NCBI GenBank assembly: GCA_951812395.1
Contig: CATOSD010000001.1
Coordinates: 2,238,434-2,302,433 of the forward strand
Origin: an uncultured Dehalococcoidia bacterium
Lineage (GTDB): Bacteria > Chloroflexota > Dehalococcoidia > Lucifugimonadales > CATOSD01
Length of the DNA stretch: 64,000 nucleotides
Reading direction: 5' to 3'
The notes under the pieces are model-generated. The model was not told the DNA's origin, did no database searches, and was given only the letters and a program-made list of their open reading frames with translations. Made by a program: the position numbers and the translations under genes. Positions 52,658-60,641 of the stretch are shown here, in pieces (position 1 is the first letter of the stretch; each line of letters begins with the position of its first letter).

Positions 52658-54775
52658 ATGCGCGGTAGGCAGCCCAGTGTTTCCGTTTCGTGCCTGTACG
52701 TGTTCGCGGTCGTGTGCGCTGCTCTGCTGGTTTCGTGCGGTGAGCAACGCGCCGCGCCGTCACCCACTGCCCCGGCGGACGAGCCGGCGACATTGGCCGT
52801 AGTAACTACTCCAACGGCTGCTCCGTCTCCCACGTCGACCGCGACACCGGCTCCAACCGCTACGCCTGTGCCCACTCACACGCCCACGCCGACGGACACG
52901 CCTACACCTTTGCCTACGGAGACGCCAACGCCGGCGCCTACGGAGACACCCACTCCGGCGCCCACGGAAACACCAACACCCGTGCCCACTGCTACGCCCA
53001 CGGCGAAGCCAACGGAAACACCAACGCCCGAGCCCACCGCCACGCCCAAGCCAACCGCGCGAGACATCGCCGCCGGTCAGATCTCGGAATTGCTTACTTG
53101 GTTCGATGACCCGCCGGACGACAACTATTCGGCTGCCGCCGAACAGATTGTATCCATCTGGCTTGTTGACGTTGAACTGGCCGAGGCAGTCGTTGGACTG
53201 GAATGGGTCGCTCAGGGTGTCGGCAGTGGCGAAGTGCAGTTTCTCCGCTGGCTGACCGGTTTTGCCGATACAGACCTCAGACTGAGCCACCGGGTGCTGG
53301 GCTATCCGTGGCTTGTGGACGACGTCACCGGAAACGAGATGGCCGCCCTCAGGGCTTTAGGAGAAGTCGCATCCAATAACCTCGATTTAGCACGGCATTT
53401 TGCAAGCCTCCATTGGTTTGCCGACGGGCTCAATGCCAGCGAGCGGCGATTGCTAAGGGAAATCGAGCCCGAGACGCGCGATGCCCTTGAGTTGGTAGGA
53501 CTGTTTGCGACCTTCCCATGGTACGGGGATGGATTGACAACCGAGGAGGAGAGAGGCCTGTTTCACACCCTCCGTCTCATCGCGGCCAGGGACGCCGGTC
53601 TGGCGAGGTTGCTGGCTGGGTACTCGTGGCTTGCGGACGAGGTGCTGTATGACGAGTGGGGAGTCGTCCACGCCCTGAACGAACTGGCGTCAACCGACTT
53701 GGAACTGGCGAGGACGGTCGCGGGGCTGCCCTGGTTCGCCGATGATGTGGTCGAGGAAGAATGGTGGACTCTCTCCCGCCTGAATGGGATCGCGGCCCAG
53801 GACATTGAGCTCGCAAGAACCCTTACGTACCTGTCGGGGTCGAGGGACGATGCCTATCTCTTGCTCACGCTGGCCCGGATCGTGGATCGAGGCGAAGACA
53901 AGCTTGCTCAACTGACGTCTCAGCCGTGGTTCACGGATGGCATCGATGACGAAGAGGCCGCGCTGCTGATCGCGATGGAGGACGCGGCCGGGGATGCCAG
54001 AAACCTGTTCGTGAGCCTGGCCAACAAGCACCACACACAGTCCAAGAGCGTTACTCTGCCTCTTTCTGGAGAGGTCAACTTCTGGGCCTTCCAGGCGATT
54101 CCCTTTCCTCGAAACAAAGACGTGGTGGGAATGATGGAGGAAGCAGTGAGCGCCTCCGAGAGTCTCTTTGGGACTGCCTTCCCGATGAATGACGTCGTCC
54201 TGGTGCTTCAACCAGTGGGAGGCGCCACAAGAAACTACGGCGGGCAGTTCCGGGGGGACCACATGAGATTGGTCATGTACGACTTCAGCGACGTAAACAG
54301 GCGGACCATTTACCATGAGATCGGCCACTACTACCTCCGAGGAGGACTCGGCCCCACTTGGTTGGTGGAGGGCGGAGCCGATTTCGTGGAGTCGTACGTC
54401 ATGGACTGGATAGGCGTAGACAGCCTGGAAATCCGTCTACCAACTACGAAGAATCTCGTCAGAGACAACTGCCACAACCAGGGCGTGCGCAAGATCAGCA
54501 GGCTGCTCGAGCTTTCTCCGGATCATACCGATCCGCTCTGGGTCTGCAACTACAACCTTGGAGAGTACTTCCTCCACAACTTGTTCGATCTGATGGGGGA
54601 AGATGCGATGTCCGCGGCCCTCAAAGAACTGTTGCTCCTGCAAAAGGCCAAGGGCGAAAATCTCACCGAAGTGGAGATATACGAGACGTTCAGAGAGAAC
54701 GTTCCGCGTGGCAGGGAGGAAAGGTTCAACGAGGCGTACAGGCTGTGGCACGGCGGCGAGTTCATCGAGCCGTAG
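52658..54775 (+). CDS. Repeat-rich lipoprotein with peptidase MA-like domain
   Basis: A 705-residue exported lipoprotein: signal peptide ending LLVSC (lipidated cysteine), then a threonine/proline linker (about residues 40-130, TPTPxPTET units). Residues about 165-450 hold roughly eight 35-residue helical repeats with consensus D-x-x-L-A-x6-P-W-F-x-D-(G/D)-(V/L)-x3-E-x3-L. Residues about 465-705 form a zinc-peptidase-like domain: H553-E-I-G-H557, with W-L-V-E571-G-G-A-D-F supplying the third ligand, the peptidase MA pattern. It probably acts outside the membrane. The substrate is unknown. It lies between coaBC and a coaBC-like remnant, suggesting insertion. Confidence 0.82.
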   Translation: MRGRQPSVSVSCLYVFAVVCAALLVSCGEQRAAPSPTAPADEPATLAVVTTPTAAPSPTSTATPAPTATPVPTHTPTPTDTPTPLPTETPTPAPTETPTPAPTETPTPVPTATPTAKPTETPTPEPTATPKPTARDIAAGQISELLTWFDDPPDDNYSAAAEQIVSIWLVDVELAEAVVGLEWVAQGVGSGEVQFLRWLTGFADTDLRLSHRVLGYPWLVDDVTGNEMAALRALGEVASNNLDLARHFASLHWFADGLNASERRLLREIEPETRDALELVGLFATFPWYGDGLTTEEERGLFHTLRLIAARDAGLARLLAGYSWLADEVLYDEWGVVHALNELASTDLELARTVAGLPWFADDVVEEEWWTLSRLNGIAAQDIELARTLTYLSGSRDDAYLLLTLARIVDRGEDKLAQLTSQPWFTDGIDDEEAALLIAMEDAAGDARNLFVSLANKHHTQSKSVTLPLSGEVNFWAFQAIPFPRNKDVVGMMEEAVSASESLFGTAFPMNDVVLVLQPVGGATRNYGGQFRGDHMRLVMYDFSDVNRRTIYHEIGHYYLRGGLGPTWLVEGGADFVESYVMDWIGVDSLEIRLPTTKNLVRDNCHNQGVRKISRLLELSPDHTDPLWVCNYNLGEYFLHNLFDLMGEDAMSAALKELLLLQKAKGENLTEVEIYETFRENVPRGREERFNEAYRLWHGGEFIEP

Positions 54776-54780
54776 CGGAG

Positions 54781-54864
54781 GTTCTTGATCATATCGCGGC
54801 AAACGATGTGGGCTGCCGGCTGCTCGACAGGGTGGGGGAGTTGTTGGAGCATCACAGCTCTTAG
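54781..54864 (+). pseudogene. Duplicated 3' fragment of coaBC
   Basis: The frame directly after the lipoprotein reads VLDHIAANDVGCRLLDRVGELLEHHSS and a stop. It joins the HLIAAND block of CoaB to its extreme end, YDVGCRLLDRVERLL; at DNA level GTGGGCTGCCGGCTGCT is identical in both. It has no start codon or ribosome site and is best read as a deleted duplicate of the coaBC end. Confidence 0.7.
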
Positions 54865-55283
54865 CTGCCCTCCAACTCGATGCGGCCTCCGAAACGTCGA
54901 AAGTCCCGCGTGTTGAATGTAAGCAGCCTGCGCTCGCCATGCGCCAACATGGTCGCCACGATATTGGCATCGTGGATCTGTCGCCCACCGACGGGGACCT
55001 CGCGGCAGAGCGAAAGCAAGACTTCGGTAACTTCGTGACCGTCTTCCAAAACCTCGAAGTTGGCCAGAAGTGAGTTGGCGTCGTATACCGCTTCTTCCCG
55101 GACTATTCCGAAGCGCCACGACTGTGGTCGCGTGACGACGGCAAGATACTCCCGGACTACCTGTCGGCTTATCCTCAAGGGTTCGTTCCCCAGTGTTGCA
55201 TCATCCAAACTGGTTCTGGCAACGTCGTGGTGAGGCGCGTTGGGGAAACGGGCGCTTACGAGTACGTTAGTGTCGATGAACAT
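54861..55283 (-). CDS. PIN-domain ribonuclease, VapC-like toxin
   Basis: A 140-residue PIN protein. Acidic residues are D4 in FIDTNVLVSARF, the glutamate near 46 in VVREYLAVV, the aspartate in GGRQIHDANIVATMLAHG (near 104) and the last one in LTFNTRDFRRF (near 126). The fold is that of VapC RNases. It overlaps the coaBC remnant by four bases on the opposite strand. The preceding gene encodes a DUF7662-like protein 7 bases away, the position of an antitoxin in such pairs, but no classical VapB is present. Confidence 0.85.
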   Translation of the reverse strand: MFIDTNVLVSARFPNAPHHDVARTSLDDATLGNEPLRISRQVVREYLAVVTRPQSWRFGIVREEAVYDANSLLANFEVLEDGHEVTEVLLSLCREVPVGGRQIHDANIVATMLAHGERRLLTFNTRDFRRFGGRIELEGS

Positions 55284-55290
55284 GGCCGGG

Positions 55291-55698
55291 CTAAATCCTG
55301 TCCTCGTACAGATCCTCTCGCCTGAGGCTCAACCCTTCCGGGAACACCGCCGTTGGGTGGACGGGCCAGAACTCATCGAGTCTCGGCCTGCGCCTGGCCT
55401 CCTCGCGGTTCTTCGGCCTGAGCAACAGCGTCTCCGCGCTCATGTCGACCTCCGCTGTCTCCCACCCGGCGACGCCCCAGGCAAGCGCATGGCTGTGCCC
55501 GTTGCCAAAGCTCTGATTTGCCCACCAGGGCCGGTGAAGACGCGCTGACGCGGGTAACTCGAACCCCAGGATAGACTCAATCTCACTGAAGGTCGTCCGC
55601 CACTCCTGGGCGGGAAGGCCGCACAGGTGGTTGTACAAGTTGCGATACTTGCCTCGAAGCGCCATATCTCGGTACATCTTGGCTCGGTCTATCGTCAT
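55291..55698 (-). CDS. DUF7662-like protein, possible partner of the PIN toxin
   Basis: A 135-residue protein. Residues about 15-75 (KYRNLYNHLCGLP, EWRTTFSEIESILGFELPASARLHRPWWAN, HALAWGVAGWETAEVDM) match the DUF7662 pattern of a conserved W-containing helix-strand domain. The C-terminus is charged (RPKNREEARRRPRLDEFWP). Start at MTIDRAKMYRDM with GAGGAG about 10 bases upstream; a longer in-frame start at 55746 is possible. Its stop is 7 bases before the PIN start, so the pair is an operon; an antitoxin or accessory role is inferred from position only. Confidence 0.6.
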   Translation of the reverse strand: MTIDRAKMYRDMALRGKYRNLYNHLCGLPAQEWRTTFSEIESILGFELPASARLHRPWWANQSFGNGHSHALAWGVAGWETAEVDMSAETLLLRPKNREEARRRPRLDEFWPVHPTAVFPEGLSLRREDLYEDRI

Positions 55699-55868
55699 GC
55701 CGTGCATACTCCTCGGAATTTCTTGAACGCGCCTGCCTTGAAACATTGTAGTTAGTTAGTGTTCGACTTGCTAGCCCGTTGCCCGGTAAAGGGTGTCAGC
55801 TTGTCACGCCAACTCACGACGCCGCGACTGTTTCGCCTATGCAAGAGCACACCTGGTAGAACGACACT

Positions 55869-56036
55869 GGCTCGGGGCGAGTGAAGCTGTCTCAGATTAC
55901 TAGGTGCGCGAGGAATCATCCTTCCCACGCAAGCGGAAACCCGCTCTTAACCTTGCTTCCCGCGTAAGCAGGAACCTAGGGGCGGAGGTCTCCGTGTGTT
56001 GTCCGCCTAGTAATCTGAAACAGGCTCGGGGCGAGT
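55869..56036. mobile_element. MITE-like terminal-inverted-repeat element
   Basis: Terminal inverted repeats TGTCTCAGATTACTAGG (55888-55904) and CCTAGTAATCTGAAACA (56006-56022) differ at one base and bracket about 100 bases. Inside are two TTCC ... GGAA palindromes (near 55922 and 55958). A 14-bp direct repeat GGCTCGGGGCGAGT flanks it (55869-55882 and 56023-56036); five unpaired bases separate the left repeat from the left terminus. It has no coding capacity. The 120 bases before it (55747-55868) hold nothing recognisable. Confidence 0.55.
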
Positions 56037-56043
56037 CCAACGC

Positions 56044-56073
56044 TTGACAGTGCCGCGCGGAAGTCTCTATACT
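56044..56073 (+). promoter_or_regulatory. Promoter of the Trp T-box operon
   Basis: Consensus TTGACA (56044-56049), an 18-base spacer and TATACT (56068-56073). The predicted start near 56080 is the first base of the T-box leader. It begins right after the inverted-repeat element. Confidence 0.68.
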
Positions 56074-56079
56074 TTGCCG

Positions 56080-56384
56080 GACATTTCAGAATCGAAAGGC
56101 AACGAACAGGAGTAGTACGCTTTCAAGCGGAGCTCAGAGAGCCGGGTAAGGTGAGATCCGGCGCTGGCGCGGAAGCCGAATGGACCTGGGAGCCGCCACC
56201 CGAATGTCGGTCGTGGGCCGATTGTAGGGCGGGACGGGATGGGCGCCGTTATCACAGCCCAAGATGCGGAGGGTGCGCGAAACGCTGCTCCTCCCCGTCT
56301 GCCAGAGATGCCGCTGTGAACGGCGGCTGAAATTGGGTGGCACCACGGATAGACAACCCGTCCCATTGCGAGGACGGGTTTTTT
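56080..56384 (+). promoter_or_regulatory. T-box riboswitch, tryptophan specifier, transcriptional type
   Basis: The leader has the T-box landmarks in order: AGTA of the specifier loop (56111-56114), the AGAGAG bulge (56136-56141), GGTG (56150-56153), GAA-TGG-A with the specifier codon TGG (56181-56183), and the T-box bulge GGGTGGCACCACGG (56335-56348). TGGC (56338-56341) can pair with the GCCA end of uncharged tRNA-Trp, whose discriminator base is G. A terminator follows. Uncharged tRNA-Trp would stabilise the antiterminator and open the trpS-trpE-trpG-trpD-HAD-trpC-trpF operon. Confidence 0.9.
56357..56384 (+). terminator. Intrinsic terminator of the T-box leader
   Basis: Arms CCCGTCC (56357-56363) and GGACGGG (56372-56378) with an 8-base loop, followed by six T (56379-56384). 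The left arm can alternatively pair with the T-box region, giving the regulated antiterminator. Confidence 0.88.
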
Positions 56385-56469
56385 GTTTGTATGCGATATG
56401 ACGGGCAGTAGCCCGCGACTAGTCAACCGGCGCAGTAGTTACGGAAAACAGAGCGAGGACGGGCGAAAA

Positions 56470-57531
56470 TTGACTACAGAGATCAAGATCCAGCAGGCGC
56501 GGGCCGACATGTCCGGCGAGACCAGAAGACGGGTGTTCAGCGGCATCCAGCCGAGCGGCGACGTCCAGCTCGGCAACTACCTGGGCGCCATCAAGGGATG
56601 GGCCGACAGGCAGGCCGAGAAGGAAAACTTCTTTTGCATCGTGGACCTCCACGCGCTCACCACGCCGCAGGACCCGGACGAGCTGCGCCACCAGACGCGC
56701 TCGCTCGCCGCGATGCTTTTCGCCGCCGGCCTGGACCCGGACAAGAGCACCATTTTCATCCAGAGCCACGTGACCGCTCACGCCGAGGGGTGCTGGCTGC
56801 TCAACTGCGTCACGCCGGTGGGATGGCTGGAGCGCATGACCCAGTTCAAGGAGAAGGCCGATAACCAGGAGCGCGTCTCGACCGGGCTGCTCGACTACCC
56901 GGTGCTGATGGCGGGGGACATCATCCTGTACGACGCCCACGAGGTGCCGGTCGGGGAGGACCAGCGCCAACACGTGGAGCTGGCGCGAGACATCGCACAG
57001 CGGTTCAACCGCATCTACGGCGACACGTTCGTGGTGCCGGAGGCCGTGATTCCCGAAATCGGCGGCCGCGTGATGGGGCTGAACGACCCCAGCGTCAAGA
57101 TGTCCAAGAGCTTCTCCCATATACGCGGCCACGCGGTCCGGCTGCTCGACGAGCCCGACGAGATCGATCGCTCGATCAAGCGCGCCGTGACCGACAACGA
57201 GAACGAGATCCGCTTCTCGGATGATCCCGAGCGGGCGGGAGTGAACAACCTGTTGGGCATCTACAAGGTGATAACCGACAAGACCGAGGCGGAGGTGGAG
57301 TCCGACTTCGCCGATGCCCGCGGGTACGGCGACCTGAAGAAGCGAGTGGCAGAGGTGGTCATAGAGGCGCTGACGCCAATCCGGGAGCGCTACAACCGGC
57401 TGATGGGAGACGTCGAGGAGCTTGACCGGCTCCTCGAGCGAGGCGCGGATCAGGCGCGCGCGGTTGCCGACCCAAAGCTGGACGAGGTGAAGCATCGGAT
57501 GGGGCTGATACTGCCGGGGAGGAAGGGATGA
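56470..57531 (+). CDS. trpS: Tryptophanyl-tRNA synthetase
   Basis: A 353-residue class Ic synthetase that charges tRNA-Trp. The HIGH-type signature is GDVQLGNYLG and the KMSKS loop is KMSKSFSHIRG (near 202-212); the tryptophan-pocket segment LLDYPVLMAGDIILYDAHEVPVGEDQRQH is intact. The TTG at 56470 has GAGGA about 11 bases upstream; an ATG at 56509 starts closer to the conserved RRRVFSGIQPSG and is the alternative. A longer frame up to 56383 would begin inside the T-box terminator and is rejected. trpE overlaps by four bases (ATGA). Confidence 0.93.
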   Translation: MTTEIKIQQARADMSGETRRRVFSGIQPSGDVQLGNYLGAIKGWADRQAEKENFFCIVDLHALTTPQDPDELRHQTRSLAAMLFAAGLDPDKSTIFIQSHVTAHAEGCWLLNCVTPVGWLERMTQFKEKADNQERVSTGLLDYPVLMAGDIILYDAHEVPVGEDQRQHVELARDIAQRFNRIYGDTFVVPEAVIPEIGGRVMGLNDPSVKMSKSFSHIRGHAVRLLDEPDEIDRSIKRAVTDNENEIRFSDDPERAGVNNLLGIYKVITDKTEAEVESDFADARGYGDLKKRVAEVVIEALTPIRERYNRLMGDVEELDRLLERGADQARAVADPKLDEVKHRMGLILPGRKG

Positions 57532-58994
57532 CTACAGCAGGGAAGAAAGCAGCCAAGCGGACATACTTTCCGTCGCTGGATGAGGCGAAGAGGCTGGCCG
57601 AGTCGGCCAACCTCGTCCCCGTCTACGTCGAGATAAACGCGGACTTGGAAACGCCGGTGTCGGCCTACCTGAAGGTCGCACGGCCGCCGTACTCTTTTCT
57701 CCTGGAGAGCGTGGAGGGCGGCGAGCAGCTCGCGCGATACAGCTTCATCGGTACCGAGCCAACACGCATCATCAAGACCGGCCCGGGACAGTCGGCAGGC
57801 GCCGTTGATCCACTGATACCGGTGGAGCAGACGCTGTCCGAGTTCACAATTGCCGATACGGGGCACGCGGTGCGGTTCAACGGAGGCATGGTTGGCTATC
57901 TCTCTTACGAGGCGGTGAACTACTTCGAGCGGCTGCCCTCGCCGGAGGCGGACACGCTGGGACTGCCGGAGTCCATTTTCATGCTGACGACCACGTTCGT
58001 GGTGTTCGACCACGTGCGCCACAAACTGAGAGTGGTCAGCCACGCACACGTGGACGGGAACGTTGAGGTCGCCTACCGGGACGCGGTGGGCCGCATCGAC
58101 GAGCTGGTGGGCCGTCTGCGTGGGCCGCTGTATCCACCGGCCGGCGAGCATAGCGAGTCGCGGGAAGAGATGCCAAACATGGAACGCGAGCAGTTCGAGG
58201 CAAACGTCCGGCGCGTCAAGCAGTACGTCGTCGACGGCGACATCATCCAGGCAGTCCCTTCGCAGCGGTTCGCGCGGCCCACAGAGGCCGATCCGTTCGA
58301 GATTTACCGGGCGCTTCGAACAATCAACCCGTCGCCGTACATGTACTACCTGGACCTGGACGGCTTCCAGATTGTGGGCGCGTCACCTGAGATGCTGGTG
58401 CAGGTCGAAAACGGAAACATCGCCATGCACCCGATTGCCGGCACGCTGCCGCGCGGCGCGACCGACGAGGAGGACGCCGCGCTGGAACACCGCCTGCGCA
58501 CCGACGAGAAGGAACGCGCCGAACACATAATGCTGCTGGACCTGTCGCGCAACGACGTGGGCCGCGTGAGCGAGCCGGGCAGCGTGCGCGTGACCGAGCT
58601 GCTTGAGGTCGAGCGTTATTCGCACGTTATGCACCTGGTCTCGCACGTCGAGGGCAAGATTCGTGAAGACGCCACGAGCTTCGACGCGCTGAGGGCCTGC
58701 TTCCCTGCGGGCACGGTCTCTGGCGCGCCCAAGATTCGGGCCATGGAGATTATCGCCGAGCTAGAGCCGGTTAAGCGCGGGCCGTACGCCGGCGCGGTCG
58801 GCTACTTCGACTTTTCGGGGAACATGGACACGGCGATTACGATTCGCACGCTGGTCGTCAAGGACGGCGTCGCGTACGCGCAGGCCGGCGGCGGGGTAGT
58901 GTTCGACAGCATTCCGGAGTCCGAGTACCAGGAGACGATTCACAAGGCGTCAGCGGTCATGCGCGCCATCGACGAGGCAGAGGGCGCGGGCTAG
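57528..58994 (+). CDS. trpE: Anthranilate synthase component I
   Basis: A 488-residue TrpE, which with TrpG converts chorismate and glutamine to anthranilate. The N-terminal feedback-binding region has SFLLESVEGGEQLARYSFIG; the chorismate-binding catalytic domain has IQAVPSQRF, INPSPYMYYLDLDG, PIAGTLPRG, LVDLSRN-type LLDLSRNDVGRV, SHVEG, CFPAGTVSGAPKIRAMEII and AQAGGGVVFDS. The start overlaps the trpS stop. The ES-type tryptophan-binding residues (LLES) are present, suggesting allosteric inhibition in addition to the T-box. A palindromic repeat follows before trpG. Confidence 0.95.
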   Translation: MTTAGKKAAKRTYFPSLDEAKRLAESANLVPVYVEINADLETPVSAYLKVARPPYSFLLESVEGGEQLARYSFIGTEPTRIIKTGPGQSAGAVDPLIPVEQTLSEFTIADTGHAVRFNGGMVGYLSYEAVNYFERLPSPEADTLGLPESIFMLTTTFVVFDHVRHKLRVVSHAHVDGNVEVAYRDAVGRIDELVGRLRGPLYPPAGEHSESREEMPNMEREQFEANVRRVKQYVVDGDIIQAVPSQRFARPTEADPFEIYRALRTINPSPYMYYLDLDGFQIVGASPEMLVQVENGNIAMHPIAGTLPRGATDEEDAALEHRLRTDEKERAEHIMLLDLSRNDVGRVSEPGSVRVTELLEVERYSHVMHLVSHVEGKIREDATSFDALRACFPAGTVSGAPKIRAMEIIAELEPVKRGPYAGAVGYFDFSGNMDTAITIRTLVVKDGVAYAQAGGGVVFDSIPESEYQETIHKASAVMRAIDEAEGAG

Positions 58995-59008
58995 CAGGTC
59001 TTGGAAAT

Positions 59009-59053
59009 CCCTTCCCCCTTGATAAAGGGGGAAGGTAAGGATGGGGGTGAGAA
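59009..59053 (+). repeat. Intergenic palindrome family copy 6, upstream of trpG
   Basis: Perfect 11-bp arms CCTTCCCCCTT (59010-59020) and AAGGGGGAAGG (59025-59035) with a GATA loop, followed by the tail TAAGGATGGGGGTGAGAA that ends at the trpG GTG. The GGGGGTGA part is placed as a ribosome-binding site. It is the best-preserved copy. Confidence 0.7.
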
Positions 59054-59623
59054 GTGATACTTCTGATAGACAACTACGACAGCTTCACCTACAACATCTA
59101 CCAGTACCTCTGCGAGCTTGGCGCCGACGTGAGCGTCGCCCGGAACGACGAGATTACGCTGGAGGAGATCGAGGACCTCGCGCCCGAGAAGATAGTCATC
59201 TCGCCCGGTCCTTGTACGCCGGAGAAGGCCGGCATATCAAACGACGTGGTGCGCCACTTCGGGCCGAAGGTGCCGACGCTGGGGGTGTGCCTGGGACACC
59301 AGTGCATCGGGTACGCCTACGGCGGCACCGTCGGGGGCGCGGGCGAGATAATGCACGGCAAGACGTCGCTCATCCACCACGACGGCAAGGGCGTGTTCGC
59401 GGGTCTGCCCAACCCGTTCGAGGCGATACGCTACCACTCGCTGGCCGTCTATCCCGAGGACTTGCCCGACGATCTGGAGGTCACAGCATGGACGAGCAAC
59501 GGCATCGTAATGGGGCTTCGCCACAAGCAGCACAATGTGGAGGGCATCCAGTTCCACCCCGAGTCGATCATGACTAAGGTGGGTCACGACCTGCTGCGCA
59601 ACTTCCTGAACTCCGAAGGGTGA
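59054..59623 (+). CDS. trpG: Anthranilate synthase component II (glutaminase)
   Basis: A 189-residue class I glutamine amidotransferase supplying ammonia to TrpE. Motifs are LIDNYDSFTYN (4-14), SPGPCTPEKAGIS, the nucleophile in GVCLGHQCIGYAYGG (near 80), and the histidine/glutamate pair in IQFHPESIMT near 170. Start GTG (MILLIDNYD) with GGGGGTGA supplied by an intergenic palindrome. Length is normal, and it lacks the glutaminase-kinase fusions seen elsewhere. trpD follows after four bases. Confidence 0.95.
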   Translation: MILLIDNYDSFTYNIYQYLCELGADVSVARNDEITLEEIEDLAPEKIVISPGPCTPEKAGISNDVVRHFGPKVPTLGVCLGHQCIGYAYGGTVGGAGEIMHGKTSLIHHDGKGVFAGLPNPFEAIRYHSLAVYPEDLPDDLEVTAWTSNGIVMGLRHKQHNVEGIQFHPESIMTKVGHDLLRNFLNSEG

Positions 59624-59627
59624 CGTG

Positions 59628-60641
59628 ATGATTCAAGAAGGCATCTCCAGAGTAGTCGAGGGCGAGTCGCTGAGCCTTGAAGAGGCCGCGCAGGTGATGG
59701 ACGAGATCATGGGCGGCGAAGCCACGCCGTCGCAGTTCGGCGCGTTCGTGACCGCGCTGCGGCTGAAGGGCGAGACGCCGGACGAGATAGCAGGCATGGC
59801 GCGGGTGATGCGCGAGAAGGCGCTGCGGGTCAGAGTCGATGGCGCCTTGTTAGACACGTGCGGCACTGGCGGCGACGGCTCGGGCGCCTTCAACGTCTCC
59901 ACCACCGCCGCGTTCGTCGCAGCCGGGGCGGGCGCCAAGGTCGCCAAGCACGGCAACCGCGCGATGTCGGGCGCGTGCGGCAGCGCGGACGTGCTGGAGG
60001 CTGTGGGCGTCAAGATCGACCTCAGCCCCGAAGGCGTGGCGCGTTGCCTCGACGAGGTCGGCTTCGGGTTCATGTTCGCGCAGCGCTATCACCCGTCGAT
60101 GCGTTTCGCCGCCGGCCCCCGCCGCGAAATCGGAATCAGGACGGTGTTCAACATACTTGGCCCGCTCACAAACCCGGCAGGAGCGACGAGGCACCTGCTG
60201 GGCGTCGCAGACCCTTCCGTCGGCGAAAACATGGCGCGCGTGTTGGAACGTCTGGGCAGCGAGAGGGCGCTCGTGGTGCACGGCCTGGACGGCATGGACG
60301 AGATCACGCTCTCGGACAAGACGCAGGTGTGGGAGCTGAGGGACGGTTCGGTGTCTTCGTACCGGGTTTCGCCGGAGGACTTCGGAGTACCCCGCTCGGT
60401 CAGGAGCGACATCGCGGTGTCCAGCGTAGACGAGAGCGCGGCGGTGCTGCGCGGCGTGCTGGACGGCAACGCCGGTCCGGCGCGAAACGTAGCGGTCGCG
60501 AACGCGGGCGCCGCGCTGCTGGCCGCCGGCCTGGCGGACACGCTGGAGGCTGGGGTGGCGCTTGCGACCGAGTCAGTGGACGGCGGCGCGGCACGACGGG
60601 CATTGGACGGCCTGGTCGAGTCGAGCAACTCCCTTGAGTAG
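59628..60641 (+). CDS. trpD: Anthranilate phosphoribosyltransferase
   Basis: A 337-residue TrpD, which joins anthranilate to PRPP. Motifs are MGGEATPSQFGAFVTALRLKGET near 25-47, the PRPP loop DTCGTGGDGSGAFNVST (about 75-91), KHGNRAMSGACGSADVLEA (about 105-123) and GIRTVFNILGPLTNPAGATRHLLGV (about 165-190). The ATG at 59628 is preceded by GAAGGG; a GTG three bases before would also serve. The next gene (HAD) starts within the last eight bases, with TTGAGTAG shared. Confidence 0.95.
   Translation: MIQEGISRVVEGESLSLEEAAQVMDEIMGGEATPSQFGAFVTALRLKGETPDEIAGMARVMREKALRVRVDGALLDTCGTGGDGSGAFNVSTTAAFVAAGAGAKVAKHGNRAMSGACGSADVLEAVGVKIDLSPEGVARCLDEVGFGFMFAQRYHPSMRFAAGPRREIGIRTVFNILGPLTNPAGATRHLLGVADPSVGENMARVLERLGSERALVVHGLDGMDEITLSDKTQVWELRDGSVSSYRVSPEDFGVPRSVRSDIAVSSVDESAAVLRGVLDGNAGPARNVAVANAGAALLAAGLADTLEAGVALATESVDGGAARRALDGLVESSNSLE

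Noticed and set aside
56383..56469. Extended trpS N-terminus starting at 56383
   Set aside because: It would start inside the terminator T-run of the T-box leader and has no family similarity.
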